DNA from: Pedobacter frigiditerrae
GTDB lineage: Bacteria; Bacteroidota; Bacteroidia; Sphingobacteriales; Sphingobacteriaceae
Length of the DNA: 64,000 bases
Assembly: GCF_004331645.1 (NCBI RefSeq)
Contig: NZ_SJSK01000001.1
Location: forward strand, 992,001 to 1,056,000
Direction: 5' to 3'
Shown here: piece after piece, positions 27,480 through 36,124 of the stretch
Numbering within the stretch: the stretch's first letter is position 1
Layout of the letters: the number at the start of each line of letters is the position of its first letter
Notes under the pieces: generated by a model
The model's database searches: none
What the model saw: the letters and a program-made list of their open reading frames with translations, nothing else
What the model was told of the DNA's origin: nothing
Made by a program: the position numbers and the translations under genes

Positions 27480-30110
27480 ATGAAAAGAATCCTTGTTTTT
27501 TTATTTTTAGGGTTTAGTGCAATAACACTTCAAGCCGCAACTTTTACAGTTACCTCTAATGCTGATGCTGGAGCAGGCACGCTTAGAGAAGCTATTACCT
27601 TAGCAAATGCAAATGGAACAACCACTAAAGACTATATTCATTTCAATATTATCGGTACAGCAAGAACTGATGTAAGTATCTCCTTAGAAAACGAGTTACC
27701 TATTTTAACTAGCAATATTGTTATTGATGGTACCACACAGGTTTTAAATTTATTAGGCAATCCAAATATTAAAATAGCGTTAGTTAGGGCTGGTTCTACT
27801 TTTTTTAGCGGCTTAAGGTTGGATAACGCAAGTGCTGTAGAAATTTATGGCATTAGTTTTAGTAATTTTAGATCTGATCCACTTGGCGCTGTAGACGAAA
27901 AAAAAGCAGCGATTTTCCTATATAATTCCAAAGATGTAATTATTGGTGCTCCTTTAAAGCAGAATTGTTTCAGTAACAGTTATGCGGGTATATTATCTCC
28001 ATTTGTAATCCCTCGTTTTGATAATGTCAATATTAAAATTTCCTCAAATATTCTTGGTTTGAGCGAAGATGGTATGACGGCCCAACCAAATGAATCTGCT
28101 ATTGATGTTAGTTTTTTAAATAACAGTACAATTGGTGGCGATACTCAAGTAGAAGGTAATTTACTTGGGTCAAATACAAGAGCGGGAATTGCTGTTGCAG
28201 GTGCTACAAATGATATAAAAATAAGCTATAATAAGATAGGTTTAAATATTAATAACTCACAAGTTATTTCTTCGGCAGCTAGAGGTGTAATGGTAAATGG
28301 AGAATCAGCTATGCCATTGATAAAGAATAACATAATAGTGGGACAGTTACTAGGGTTATATTTGGATTATGCAAATGGCGGGTTCAAAGTTGAAGGTAAC
28401 TCAATAGGTACTGGTCCAATTGGAACAGAAAACTATGGTAACACAACTGGCATACACGTAAGGTTTTGCAATAAAGGCGTAATAGGCGGGAATTCGACAA
28501 CTGATGGAAATTCAATTGCCTATAATAAAACGGGGGTATTAATTGAAATTGCCTATCCCATCTCTATGTATAAAAATAGTTTCTATTGTAATACAGAGGC
28601 TGTACTTTTTAAAAATTTGTCAGACCCAACCAAGATTGTAAAAGCAAGAATCACCACTATTACATCCAATAAAATAAGTGGGACATATTTGCCTAATGCT
28701 ACAGTTGAGCTTTTTTATGCAGGATCTTGCCTAGATTGTCAAGGTAAAACATGGCTTGCAACGGTTGTGGCAGATGCAAATGGAGCTTGGAGTTACAATG
28801 GGCCTATAACTGGTCAGGTTACCAGTATGGGTACCAATACCGACGGTGCATCCTCATCATTTTCTAAGCCTGATATTGATGATGCATTCAGGAGGGTTTT
28901 ACCAAGCGTATGCGGACAAGCGAATGGAAGTATAACTTTAATGCGGGCCTATGATTATACATCTTTAGCCTGGTATAATTCTAATGGAGACATAGTTGGC
29001 ACTGATTTAACGTTAATAAATGTGCCCGCTGGCAATTATTATTTAAAAGTGGGTCAAAATGGTGGTTGTGATATTATATCAGCGACTTATAATGTGCCAA
29101 CTAGCGCCATCCTCATCAATGAAACTGCAAAAAAAATAGTGGATGCGAATTGTACTTCGTCAAATGGTAGCATCAAAGGGATAACCGTTTCAAACAATAT
29201 GCCCAAGACATGGTATAATGCTGCAGCGCAAATCGTAAGTACAAGCAATGATTTATTAGATATGCCAATTGGCAACTACTATTTTACAGTAGGCACTGGA
29301 AGTTGCTTAGTGAAATCGGCAACTTATGTTATTCAAAATGGGGCCACTACTTATGAGCTTAGAGATTTTGTGATTACCGAAGCAAGCTGTGGTAGACCTA
29401 CAGGTAGCATTAAAATAACAGGTTATAGTACCTCCACTGATTATACATTTAAATGGTTTGATAGTGATGGTAAAGTAATGGGTACATCATTAGCAGTAAG
29501 TAATTTGTTCAAAGGCAATTACAAGTTAATGGCGTACAACATAAATACTTGTTCAAATTTAGTTGGAGAGTTTATAGTCCCTGAAGCGAAGATGCCAATG
29601 ATAAATTTTGATTCCATGCAAAAGTTTCTTAGCTGTGATGGTAAATCAGTGAGTACGACTGGTTTGAGTATCGATGGATCTACGAGCCCATATACTTTCA
29701 AATGGACCGACGAAAATGGCAATATAGTTTCTGATCAATTGAATTTTAAAGGGATATCAATAGGAAGATATCAATTAATGGTTACAGATAAATACGGGTG
29801 TATAAGTGGTACAGCTCCGATAGATTTTACCTTAATTAAGAATAGCGCTTTAAGTTTTGCCAATTCCATTACCCCAAACGGAGATGGTATTAATGATGTT
29901 TGGGAAATAAAAGGGGCTCAGAGTTATCCTGATGGTGATTTCAGTGTTTTTAATAGAAATGGGAATAGGGTTTTTTATTCAAAAGGTTATTCAAAACCTT
30001 TTGACGGACTAAATAAGGGCAATATTTTGCCCGTTGGCACCTACTATTATATTATAGACTTAAAGACAGACTGTGGTAATATGAGTGGGAGCTTAACCAT
30101 TTTAAGATAA
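27480..30110 (+). CDS. Secreted parallel beta-helix protein with SprB-like repeats and a gliding/type IX C-terminal domain
   Basis: 876 residues. Signal peptide (to about LQAA), then a right-handed beta-helix region starting FTVTSNADAGAGTLREAITLANANG and running to about 400 with many NNS/GNS turns. From about 470 there are four related Ig-like repeats, each with a Cys near its start and a pattern of W/F-x-x-x-x-G-x-(I/V) then GNYYLKV-like turn. The last 85 residues (SITPNGDGINDVWEI, VFNRNGNRVFY, LPVGTYYYIIDL) are the gliding motility-associated type-B sorting domain exported by the type IX system. Probably a surface adhesin or glycan-interacting protein; no catalytic residues identified. Confidence 0.88.
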   Translation: MKRILVFLFLGFSAITLQAATFTVTSNADAGAGTLREAITLANANGTTTKDYIHFNIIGTARTDVSISLENELPILTSNIVIDGTTQVLNLLGNPNIKIALVRAGSTFFSGLRLDNASAVEIYGISFSNFRSDPLGAVDEKKAAIFLYNSKDVIIGAPLKQNCFSNSYAGILSPFVIPRFDNVNIKISSNILGLSEDGMTAQPNESAIDVSFLNNSTIGGDTQVEGNLLGSNTRAGIAVAGATNDIKISYNKIGLNINNSQVISSAARGVMVNGESAMPLIKNNIIVGQLLGLYLDYANGGFKVEGNSIGTGPIGTENYGNTTGIHVRFCNKGVIGGNSTTDGNSIAYNKTGVLIEIAYPISMYKNSFYCNTEAVLFKNLSDPTKIVKARITTITSNKISGTYLPNATVELFYAGSCLDCQGKTWLATVVADANGAWSYNGPITGQVTSMGTNTDGASSSFSKPDIDDAFRRVLPSVCGQANGSITLMRAYDYTSLAWYNSNGDIVGTDLTLINVPAGNYYLKVGQNGGCDIISATYNVPTSAILINETAKKIVDANCTSSNGSIKGITVSNNMPKTWYNAAAQIVSTSNDLLDMPIGNYYFTVGTGSCLVKSATYVIQNGATTYELRDFVITEASCGRPTGSIKITGYSTSTDYTFKWFDSDGKVMGTSLAVSNLFKGNYKLMAYNINTCSNLVGEFIVPEAKMPMINFDSMQKFLSCDGKSVSTTGLSIDGSTSPYTFKWTDENGNIVSDQLNFKGISIGRYQLMVTDKYGCISGTAPIDFTLIKNSALSFANSITPNGDGINDVWEIKGAQSYPDGDFSVFNRNGNRVFYSKGYSKPFDGLNKGNILPVGTYYYIIDLKTDCGNMSGSLTILR

Positions 30111-30249
30111 TCGTCAACGCCAATTTCTCCTAGTAAATTCTTTCTGCATACCTTTTAAGGCCCATCATACTTTTGATGTTGGACAGTGCTTTATCGGTGT
30201 TGCTTACTATTGGTTCAAGCATTAACTGAGCATATAAAGAGCTTGCTAG

Positions 30250-30293
30250 AATGTAAGATAAACGAAGGATGAACGTAAGATGAACGTAAGATG
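30250..30293. repeat. Four tandem copies of an 11-base AACGTAAGATG unit
   Basis: Units at 30250-30260 (AATGTAAGATA), 30261-30271 (AACGAAGGATG), 30272-30282 and 30283-30293 (both AACGTAAGATG). They precede the small gene at 30342 by about 50 bases. The 11-base period matches the array at 16313 although the unit differs. Confidence 0.85.
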
Positions 30294-30341
30294 ATGAGTA
30301 TTTCAATAATATATCACTATCTTTAAGAAAAACAAAAATCT

Positions 30342-30632
30342 ATGGCAATCTCAAAAAACAATATCGTTACCGAAACCCTAAGCGGCAAGGTGGGTAACAT
30401 TATCTTTAAAAACTATGGAGGTAAAACAGTTATCAGCAAATACCCTGATATGTCTAAAGTTGTAAAGACCGAAAAGCAAAAAGAAAACCAACTGCAATTT
30501 AAAGCTGCGCAAGCGTATGCAAAAAGTATCATTTCAGACACCGAGAAAAAGCTAGCCTTTACTAAAACGATACCCAAAGACAAGACCGTTTACCAAGCTG
30601 CCATATCAAAATACCTGAAAGAGAACAAATGA
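30342..30632 (+). CDS. Small protein resembling the N-terminus of the DUF6266 family
   Basis: 96 residues, no signal peptide, no membrane helix, lysine-rich. The start MAISKNNIVTETLSGKVGNI followed by IFKNYGGKTVISKYPDMSK recalls the opening of Bacteroidota DUF6266 proteins, which also begin with a short hydrophobic-glycine stretch (SGKxGN) and a K/R-rich turn, but this protein is far shorter and lacks the long beta-rich remainder. It has a good ATG after a run of A residues. Function unknown. The 11-base repeats just upstream may belong to its promoter. Confidence 0.6.
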   Translation: MAISKNNIVTETLSGKVGNIIFKNYGGKTVISKYPDMSKVVKTEKQKENQLQFKAAQAYAKSIISDTEKKLAFTKTIPKDKTVYQAAISKYLKENK

Positions 30633-30770
30633 CTCAAGAGCTCAAGATTTATTGTTTTGCAGTAAAGAACGATTACAGCCAATCTTTGATGGGGGCCTTA
30701 GCTAACCATTTTAAGATAATACAGTATAACTCTCTAAAAATTTATATTTTTGCAATCAAAGTATTAAAAT

Positions 30771-30986
30771 ATGGCAAGCTTTACCCTAACCCCAGAATCT
30801 TGGGAAAGAGTTAAAATTAAATTTTTAAGAAAATACCGCGATTTAACTTCGGCTAACTTATCCTTTTCTCCAGGTCAAGAAGATCAGTTGGTACAACAGT
30901 TAATGTCTCTGGTTAAAAGAGATCAGGCATATATAGAGTTTACAATCAAAAAGGCATTAGCCGATCCAGCAGGTAATAGACTTTAG
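30771..30986 (+). CDS. CsbD-like small stress protein
   Basis: 71 residues. ESWERVKIKFLRKYRDLTSANL followed by FSPGQEDQLVQQLMSL follows the CsbD family pattern: W-x-x-x-K-x-x-x-x-x-K-W/Y-x-x-L-T, then a Gly and an E/D-x-L-x-x-x-L segment. CsbD proteins are small, charged, stress-induced cytoplasmic proteins of unknown mechanism. The start ATG at 30771 overlaps no other credible gene. It is followed 54 bases later by the S41 peptidase gene. Confidence 0.65.
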   Translation: MASFTLTPESWERVKIKFLRKYRDLTSANLSFSPGQEDQLVQQLMSLVKRDQAYIEFTIKKALADPAGNRL

Positions 30987-31040
30987 GGTCTATTTTATAT
31001 CACTATACTTTTTTGTAAGTTTAACACTAATTTAACGGGT

Positions 31041-32732
31041 ATGAAGAAAATTAAGATTAGTGTCTTGTTAATTGTTGCTTGTTCTGCATTGATAACACTT
31101 GCATTTAAGGAAGACTTATTCTTGGTTTCAAAAAACCTAGATATCTTTGCTTCTTTATATAAGGAAATCAATATCAACTATGTTGAAGAAACTAGTCCGG
31201 GCGATTTAATGAAAACCGGTATTGATGCCATGCTAGAGGGTTTAGATCCTTATACCGAGTATATTCCAGAATCGGAGATAGAAAACTATAAACTTAATTA
31301 TGTAAGTACCCAATATGGGGGGATAGGAGCAGGAACTTTATTTATTGAAGGAAAACTTTTTGTAAATGAAGTAAGTGAAGGAAACCCTGCAAATAAGCAA
31401 GATATCAAACCTGGGGACCAAATCGTAAAAATTAACGGCACAGATACCCAAGGTAAAGATCGTAGTCAAATTAGCCAGCTGCTTAGGGGGCCAAAAGGAT
31501 CGCCTTTAAATTTGGTGTTGATTAGAGAAGGAGCTGTTTTAAATAAAACCCTGGTAAGAGAAGAAATTAAACAGCCGAATGTTTCTTATTCCGGTATGCT
31601 AGAAGATCAAATTGGCTATATTAAATTAGACAAGTTTTTAGAAAATTCAGGGCAAGAAGTAAAGGATGCATTGACCAATATAAATAAATCTAACCCGAAA
31701 GGCATTATAATAGATTTAAGGAACAATGGGGGCGGTATCCTTCAAGAAGCGGTAAAGATTGTAAACCTATTTGTGCAAAAAGATATCTTGGTTGTTGTAC
31801 AAAAAGGTAGAAACCCAGAAAAAACAATCAGGTATCAAACTTTAAGCCAACCAATTTCACCTCAAGTTCCATTAGTTGTTCTAGTTAATGGGTCATCGGC
31901 TTCGGCTTCTGAGATTGTAGCGGGGGCTCTGCAAGATTTAGACAGGGCAATTGTAATTGGTCAACGTAGTTACGGCAAAGGCTTAGTGCAGCAAACATTT
32001 AATCTTCCTTATAATAGCTTGGTAAAAGTCACTGTAGCTAAATATTATACACCATCTGGGCGATGTATACAAGCGCTAGACTACGCTCATAAAGATGAAA
32101 ATGGAATTGCTGAGAAATTTGCAGATACTGCAATGAAAGCATTCGGAACTAAAGGGGGAAGAACTGTTTACAATGGCAATGGAGTTTACCCTGATGTTTT
32201 TGTTGAGCCAGTTAAATATAGCCCCATCACATTATCATTGGCCAACAAAAATCTTTTCTTTGATTACGCGAACGCCTATAAAAAGGCTAACAAGGATTTG
32301 CCTAATGTTAAAACATTTCAATTAAGTGATGTAAATTATACAGCGTTTGTTAATTCTTTGGCAAGCAAAGATTATAACTATACTTCAAAAACTGAACGTT
32401 TATTGTCAGATTTAAGATCTGAGGCAGAGAAGGAAAACAAATTAGCAGCCGTAAAAACAGATTTAGAAGAGTTGAAGTCAAAAATGCTAAGTGCAAAGAA
32501 AACAGATTTAATAACTCATAAAGCAGAGATTAAAAGAGTTTTAGAAACGCAAATTATAAGTAGATACTATTTTGAAAAGGGGAAAATAGAACAATCCTTT
32601 CAATATGATAAGGAAATAGCTCAAGCAAAGTCGCTTTTTAGCAATCAATCTCAAATTTTCGCTATCTTAAAGGGCGATGGCAGCTTTAAAGTGATAGGAA
32701 ATCCCTCTAAAATATCAAATTCAAATAATTAA
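31041..32732 (+). CDS. ctpA: S41 family C-terminal processing peptidase
   Basis: 563 residues with a signal or signal-anchor sequence (KISVLLIVACSALITLAF). An N-terminal helical region is followed by a PDZ domain (about 85-175, GPKGSPLNLVLIREG) and the S41 catalytic domain with YIKLDKFLENSGQE, IDLRNNGGGIL and NGSSASASEIVAGALQD. Catalytic residues by spacing are Ser288, Lys313 (RSYGKGLVQ) and Gln317. A Lys/Glu-rich C-terminal extension follows. The enzyme trims or degrades periplasmic proteins from their C-termini. It is monocistronic as far as can be seen. The symbol follows the family name; other paralogs probably exist in the genome. Confidence 0.93.
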   Translation: MKKIKISVLLIVACSALITLAFKEDLFLVSKNLDIFASLYKEININYVEETSPGDLMKTGIDAMLEGLDPYTEYIPESEIENYKLNYVSTQYGGIGAGTLFIEGKLFVNEVSEGNPANKQDIKPGDQIVKINGTDTQGKDRSQISQLLRGPKGSPLNLVLIREGAVLNKTLVREEIKQPNVSYSGMLEDQIGYIKLDKFLENSGQEVKDALTNINKSNPKGIIIDLRNNGGGILQEAVKIVNLFVQKDILVVVQKGRNPEKTIRYQTLSQPISPQVPLVVLVNGSSASASEIVAGALQDLDRAIVIGQRSYGKGLVQQTFNLPYNSLVKVTVAKYYTPSGRCIQALDYAHKDENGIAEKFADTAMKAFGTKGGRTVYNGNGVYPDVFVEPVKYSPITLSLANKNLFFDYANAYKKANKDLPNVKTFQLSDVNYTAFVNSLASKDYNYTSKTERLLSDLRSEAEKENKLAAVKTDLEELKSKMLSAKKTDLITHKAEIKRVLETQIISRYYFEKGKIEQSFQYDKEIAQAKSLFSNQSQIFAILKGDGSFKVIGNPSKISNSNN

Positions 32733-32973
32733 GCCTCTTTTCTTTTCATATTTGTAACTAAGAATTAAGTTTTAACTTGTTTTTTATCAATTATTTAACT
32801 CAAAACAAAATACTCTCACTAAGTGTTAAAAAGTGTTAAATTTTAACAACCTCATTTTCAGATACTTGTAAAATCAACCATTTTTTTTAGCACTCTAAAA
32901 TTTTGATTCCAAAGTAGTTTTATCCATATTTAGGGATTAATTAACTATTAACTAACCTAAATTTTATTAATTT

Positions 32974-35900
32974 ATGAAAAAACTTGTACTAAGTTTATTC
33001 ATCTTGTGTACACTTACTGTGGCCGCGTTCGCTCAAGAACGTACAGTAACAGGTACAATCAAAGCAAGTGAAGACGGACTACCTATCCCAGGTGCGTCCG
33101 TAAAAGTAAAAGAGGCTCCTGCAGTTGGAACAACAACAGGAGTAGATGGTAAGTTTACCTTAAAGGTGCCTGCAAACGGTAAAACTTTACAGGTTTCTTA
33201 CTTAGGTTACCTTACGCAAGAGGTAGCTATTTCAAATAATGCAGTGAATGTTTCTTTAGTTTTAGATTCTAAAACTTTAGATCAAGTAGTTGTTACAGCG
33301 GGTGGTGTTACCATTAAACGTCGTGAGCAAGGTAACCAATCAACAACTATTAATTCTCAACAATTAACACAAGCTAAAGCATTTAACGTTGCAACTGCCT
33401 TAACTGGTAAAGTTGCGGGTTTACAAGTAAATGCCGTAAGTTCTGGTGTTAACCCTAACGTGAGATTAGTATTACGTGGAAATCGTTCGTTATTAGGTAA
33501 TAACCAAGCTTTGGTTGTTGTGGATAACGTAATTGTACCAAACAATATCTTAGGTAACTTAAACCCTGAAGATATTGAAGACATTCAAGTATTGAATGGT
33601 GCTGGTGCAGCGTCTCTTTATGGTTCTGATGCATCAAATGGAGCTTTGATTATTACAACTAAAACTGGTAAACGTGGTGTTACCTCAATTACTGTTGGTC
33701 AAACTGTAAGTATTGAGCAGGTAAACTTCTTGCCTCAGTTACAGGAAGAGTTTGGTTCTGGTACTGGTAACGATGATATTCCAACCTATACTCCTTATGA
33801 AAATCAGCAGTATGGACCAAGATTTGATGGTTCAATGAGAATTATTGGTAAGCCATTAGCTGATGGTCGTATACAAACTGTTCCATATTCTCCATCTTCT
33901 CAAGGTAAAGATGATTTTTGGGATACAGGTATCGCTAGCCAGTCTGACTTTGCTATCTCTTCTGGAGATGATAAAGGCTCTTACTATTTATCATCTCAAT
34001 ATTTTGATCAGTCAGGTACTGTAAAAAATGATTTATACAACCGTTTCACTTTAAGATTAAATGGTAAAAAGGATTTAGGTAATAACGTTGATTTTAGCTT
34101 TAATGTTAACTATATCCAAAACAGATATAACTTAACTACAGCTACAGCTACAATTTTTGATAACGTTTTGCAGACTCCTGCTCAAATTCCATTGACTACT
34201 TATCAAAACTGGCAAACGGATGATTTTGCTCATCCAAATGGTTATTTTAATGAGTATTATGCTAACCCATACTTCACTATAGATAACAATAGACAATCAG
34301 TTAGAAATGATTATTTGACTGGTAACGTTCAGATTAAATGGTATCCTATCAAAGCGTTATCATTTATGTTCCGTACTAGTATTAATACACAAAATGCTTC
34401 TAACAAGGCATACACAGATAAATTTAACTATTCTACTTATAGATTAGGGCTAACTTCTAATTTTGCTAACATACAAGGTAGTGTAAGTGATGGTTCAAGT
34501 TTTAGCACTCAAATCAGTCCAGAGTTTCAAGCTCAGTACATTAAAAGATTAGGTAGTGATTTCTCTTTAAATACTATTTTAGGTGCTAGTTCTAGAAGTA
34601 ATACCACCAAAGGGGTATCTGTTAGCGCGAACAACTTGATTCAAGCTGGTTTATTTAACATTTCAAACAGTTTGGTTAATCCAGGTGCTGGAGAGAGTAA
34701 TGTTACTGTACGCCAAATGGGTATATATGCTGATGCTCGTTTAGGATTTAAAGATTATTTGTACTTGCACGTTACTGGTAGAAATGACTGGCGTTCAGTA
34801 CTATCTAAAGAAAATAGATCATTCTTCTATCCATCTGCAGATATCGCATTCATTGCTTCTGATGCAATCCCAGTGATTAAAAATTCTAAAATCATCAACT
34901 CATTAAAATTAAGAGCTGGTGTATCTAAAGTAGGTTTAGTAAATTTAGGTGTTGGAAGCAGTCCTACAGCAGGTGCTTACGCATTAACGCCAACATTTGG
35001 TCAAGCTTATGGCTACCCTTATAATGGTGTTGCTGGTTTCACTATCGGAAATCGTATTGTTGCTCCTAACATTAACCCAGAGATTACTAAAGGTTATGAA
35101 GGTGGTATGGATTTCGAATTATTCAAATCGAGAATTACTGGTGCCTTCACTTATTATAAAACTAATACTACAGACCAAACGGTTCCAGTTAGTGTACCTT
35201 CAAGTACTGGTTATACTTCTTTCTTAACTAATACTGGAGAAGTAGAAAATCACGGTATTGAAACTGCAGTTAGAGTAATTCCTGTGCAAAACAAAACTAA
35301 TGGTTTAGAGATTTCTGTTGGTGCTAACTATACTTACAATACAAACGAAGTATTATCTATTAGCCAAGACTTACCTCAATTAGGTTTGGCAAGTTCTGGT
35401 ACATCACAAGTAATTGCAAGACCAGGTTCTCCATTCCCTTTCTTAAAAGGAAGTACGTATGTGAGAGATTCTCAAGGTAGAATCATTGTAGATAGAGTTA
35501 CTGGTTTCCCTTCAGCTACTGTTTTAACATCAGATTTTGGTCAAACAGAGCCAGTTCACCGTTTAGGTTTAGATGCAACTGTTAATTTCAAAGGATTTAG
35601 ATTAGCCGGATTATTCGAATATAGAGGTGGTAACGTAATGTTTAACTCTGCCGGTAGTTTTGATTTTTCTGGTGCTGGTATTAGAACTACATATTTCAAT
35701 AGGGAGCGTTTTGTTGTTCCTAATTCATCTTATCTAGATCCAGTTAGCAATACTTATGTAGCTAATACAAGTATTACAACTAGAACTGGTGGTGTAGATT
35801 TCTGGACTAACGGACCAACCAATACAGCGGTAAATGAAAACTATTTATATTCTGCAGCATTCTGGAAACTTCGTGAGCTTTCATTAACGTATGAATTGCC

Positions 35901-36111
35901 GAAATCAGTTTTAAGTAGCCTTAAATATATTAAAGGTGCACGTATCAGTGTTCAAGGTAGAAATTTGTTCTTGTGGACTCCAAAAACAAACATCTACACA
36001 GATCCAGAGTATAGTGCTGCTGGTTCTGATAGTAATGCAATTGGATTTACATCTTTAGGACAAACTCCTCCAGCTAGATTCTTTGGCGCTACTCTTTCAT
36101 TAACATTATAA
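32974..36111 (+). CDS. SusC/RagA TonB-dependent outer-membrane transporter (locus 3)
   Basis: 1045 residues. Signal peptide MKKLVLSLFILCTLTVAAFAQ, carboxypeptidase-regulatory-like domain (VTGTIKASEDGLPIPGASV), TonB box region LDQVVVTAGG, plug (ALTGKVAGLQVNAVSSG, IEDIQVLNGAGAASLYGSDA) and a barrel ending PPARFFGATLSLTL. The 241-base leader has the direct repeat AAGTGTTAAA AAGTGTTAAA at 32821-32840. Codons are strongly biased to GGT, GCT and AAC-type choices compared with neighbours, suggesting high expression. Its SusD partner starts 13 bases later. Confidence 0.95.
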   Translation: MKKLVLSLFILCTLTVAAFAQERTVTGTIKASEDGLPIPGASVKVKEAPAVGTTTGVDGKFTLKVPANGKTLQVSYLGYLTQEVAISNNAVNVSLVLDSKTLDQVVVTAGGVTIKRREQGNQSTTINSQQLTQAKAFNVATALTGKVAGLQVNAVSSGVNPNVRLVLRGNRSLLGNNQALVVVDNVIVPNNILGNLNPEDIEDIQVLNGAGAASLYGSDASNGALIITTKTGKRGVTSITVGQTVSIEQVNFLPQLQEEFGSGTGNDDIPTYTPYENQQYGPRFDGSMRIIGKPLADGRIQTVPYSPSSQGKDDFWDTGIASQSDFAISSGDDKGSYYLSSQYFDQSGTVKNDLYNRFTLRLNGKKDLGNNVDFSFNVNYIQNRYNLTTATATIFDNVLQTPAQIPLTTYQNWQTDDFAHPNGYFNEYYANPYFTIDNNRQSVRNDYLTGNVQIKWYPIKALSFMFRTSINTQNASNKAYTDKFNYSTYRLGLTSNFANIQGSVSDGSSFSTQISPEFQAQYIKRLGSDFSLNTILGASSRSNTTKGVSVSANNLIQAGLFNISNSLVNPGAGESNVTVRQMGIYADARLGFKDYLYLHVTGRNDWRSVLSKENRSFFYPSADIAFIASDAIPVIKNSKIINSLKLRAGVSKVGLVNLGVGSSPTAGAYALTPTFGQAYGYPYNGVAGFTIGNRIVAPNINPEITKGYEGGMDFELFKSRITGAFTYYKTNTTDQTVPVSVPSSTGYTSFLTNTGEVENHGIETAVRVIPVQNKTNGLEISVGANYTYNTNEVLSISQDLPQLGLASSGTSQVIARPGSPFPFLKGSTYVRDSQGRIIVDRVTGFPSATVLTSDFGQTEPVHRLGLDATVNFKGFRLAGLFEYRGGNVMFNSAGSFDFSGAGIRTTYFNRERFVVPNSSYLDPVSNTYVANTSITTRTGGVDFWTNGPTNTAVNENYLYSAAFWKLRELSLTYELPKSVLSSLKYIKGARISVQGRNLFLWTPKTNIYTDPEYSAAGSDSNAIGFTSLGQTPPARFFGATLSLTL

Positions 36112-36124
36112 TTTGAGAAAAAAT

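Noticed and set aside
30629-30814. Small plus-strand ORF starting next to the DUF6266-like gene
   Set aside because: It overlaps the start of the CsbD-like gene, has no recognisable domain, and its composition is like non-coding DNA; the CsbD-like gene explains the region better.
32821-32840. Operator made of the direct repeat AAGTGTTAAA x2
   Set aside because: Only two adjacent copies in a very AT-rich leader; could be chance, so mentioned only under SusC-3.
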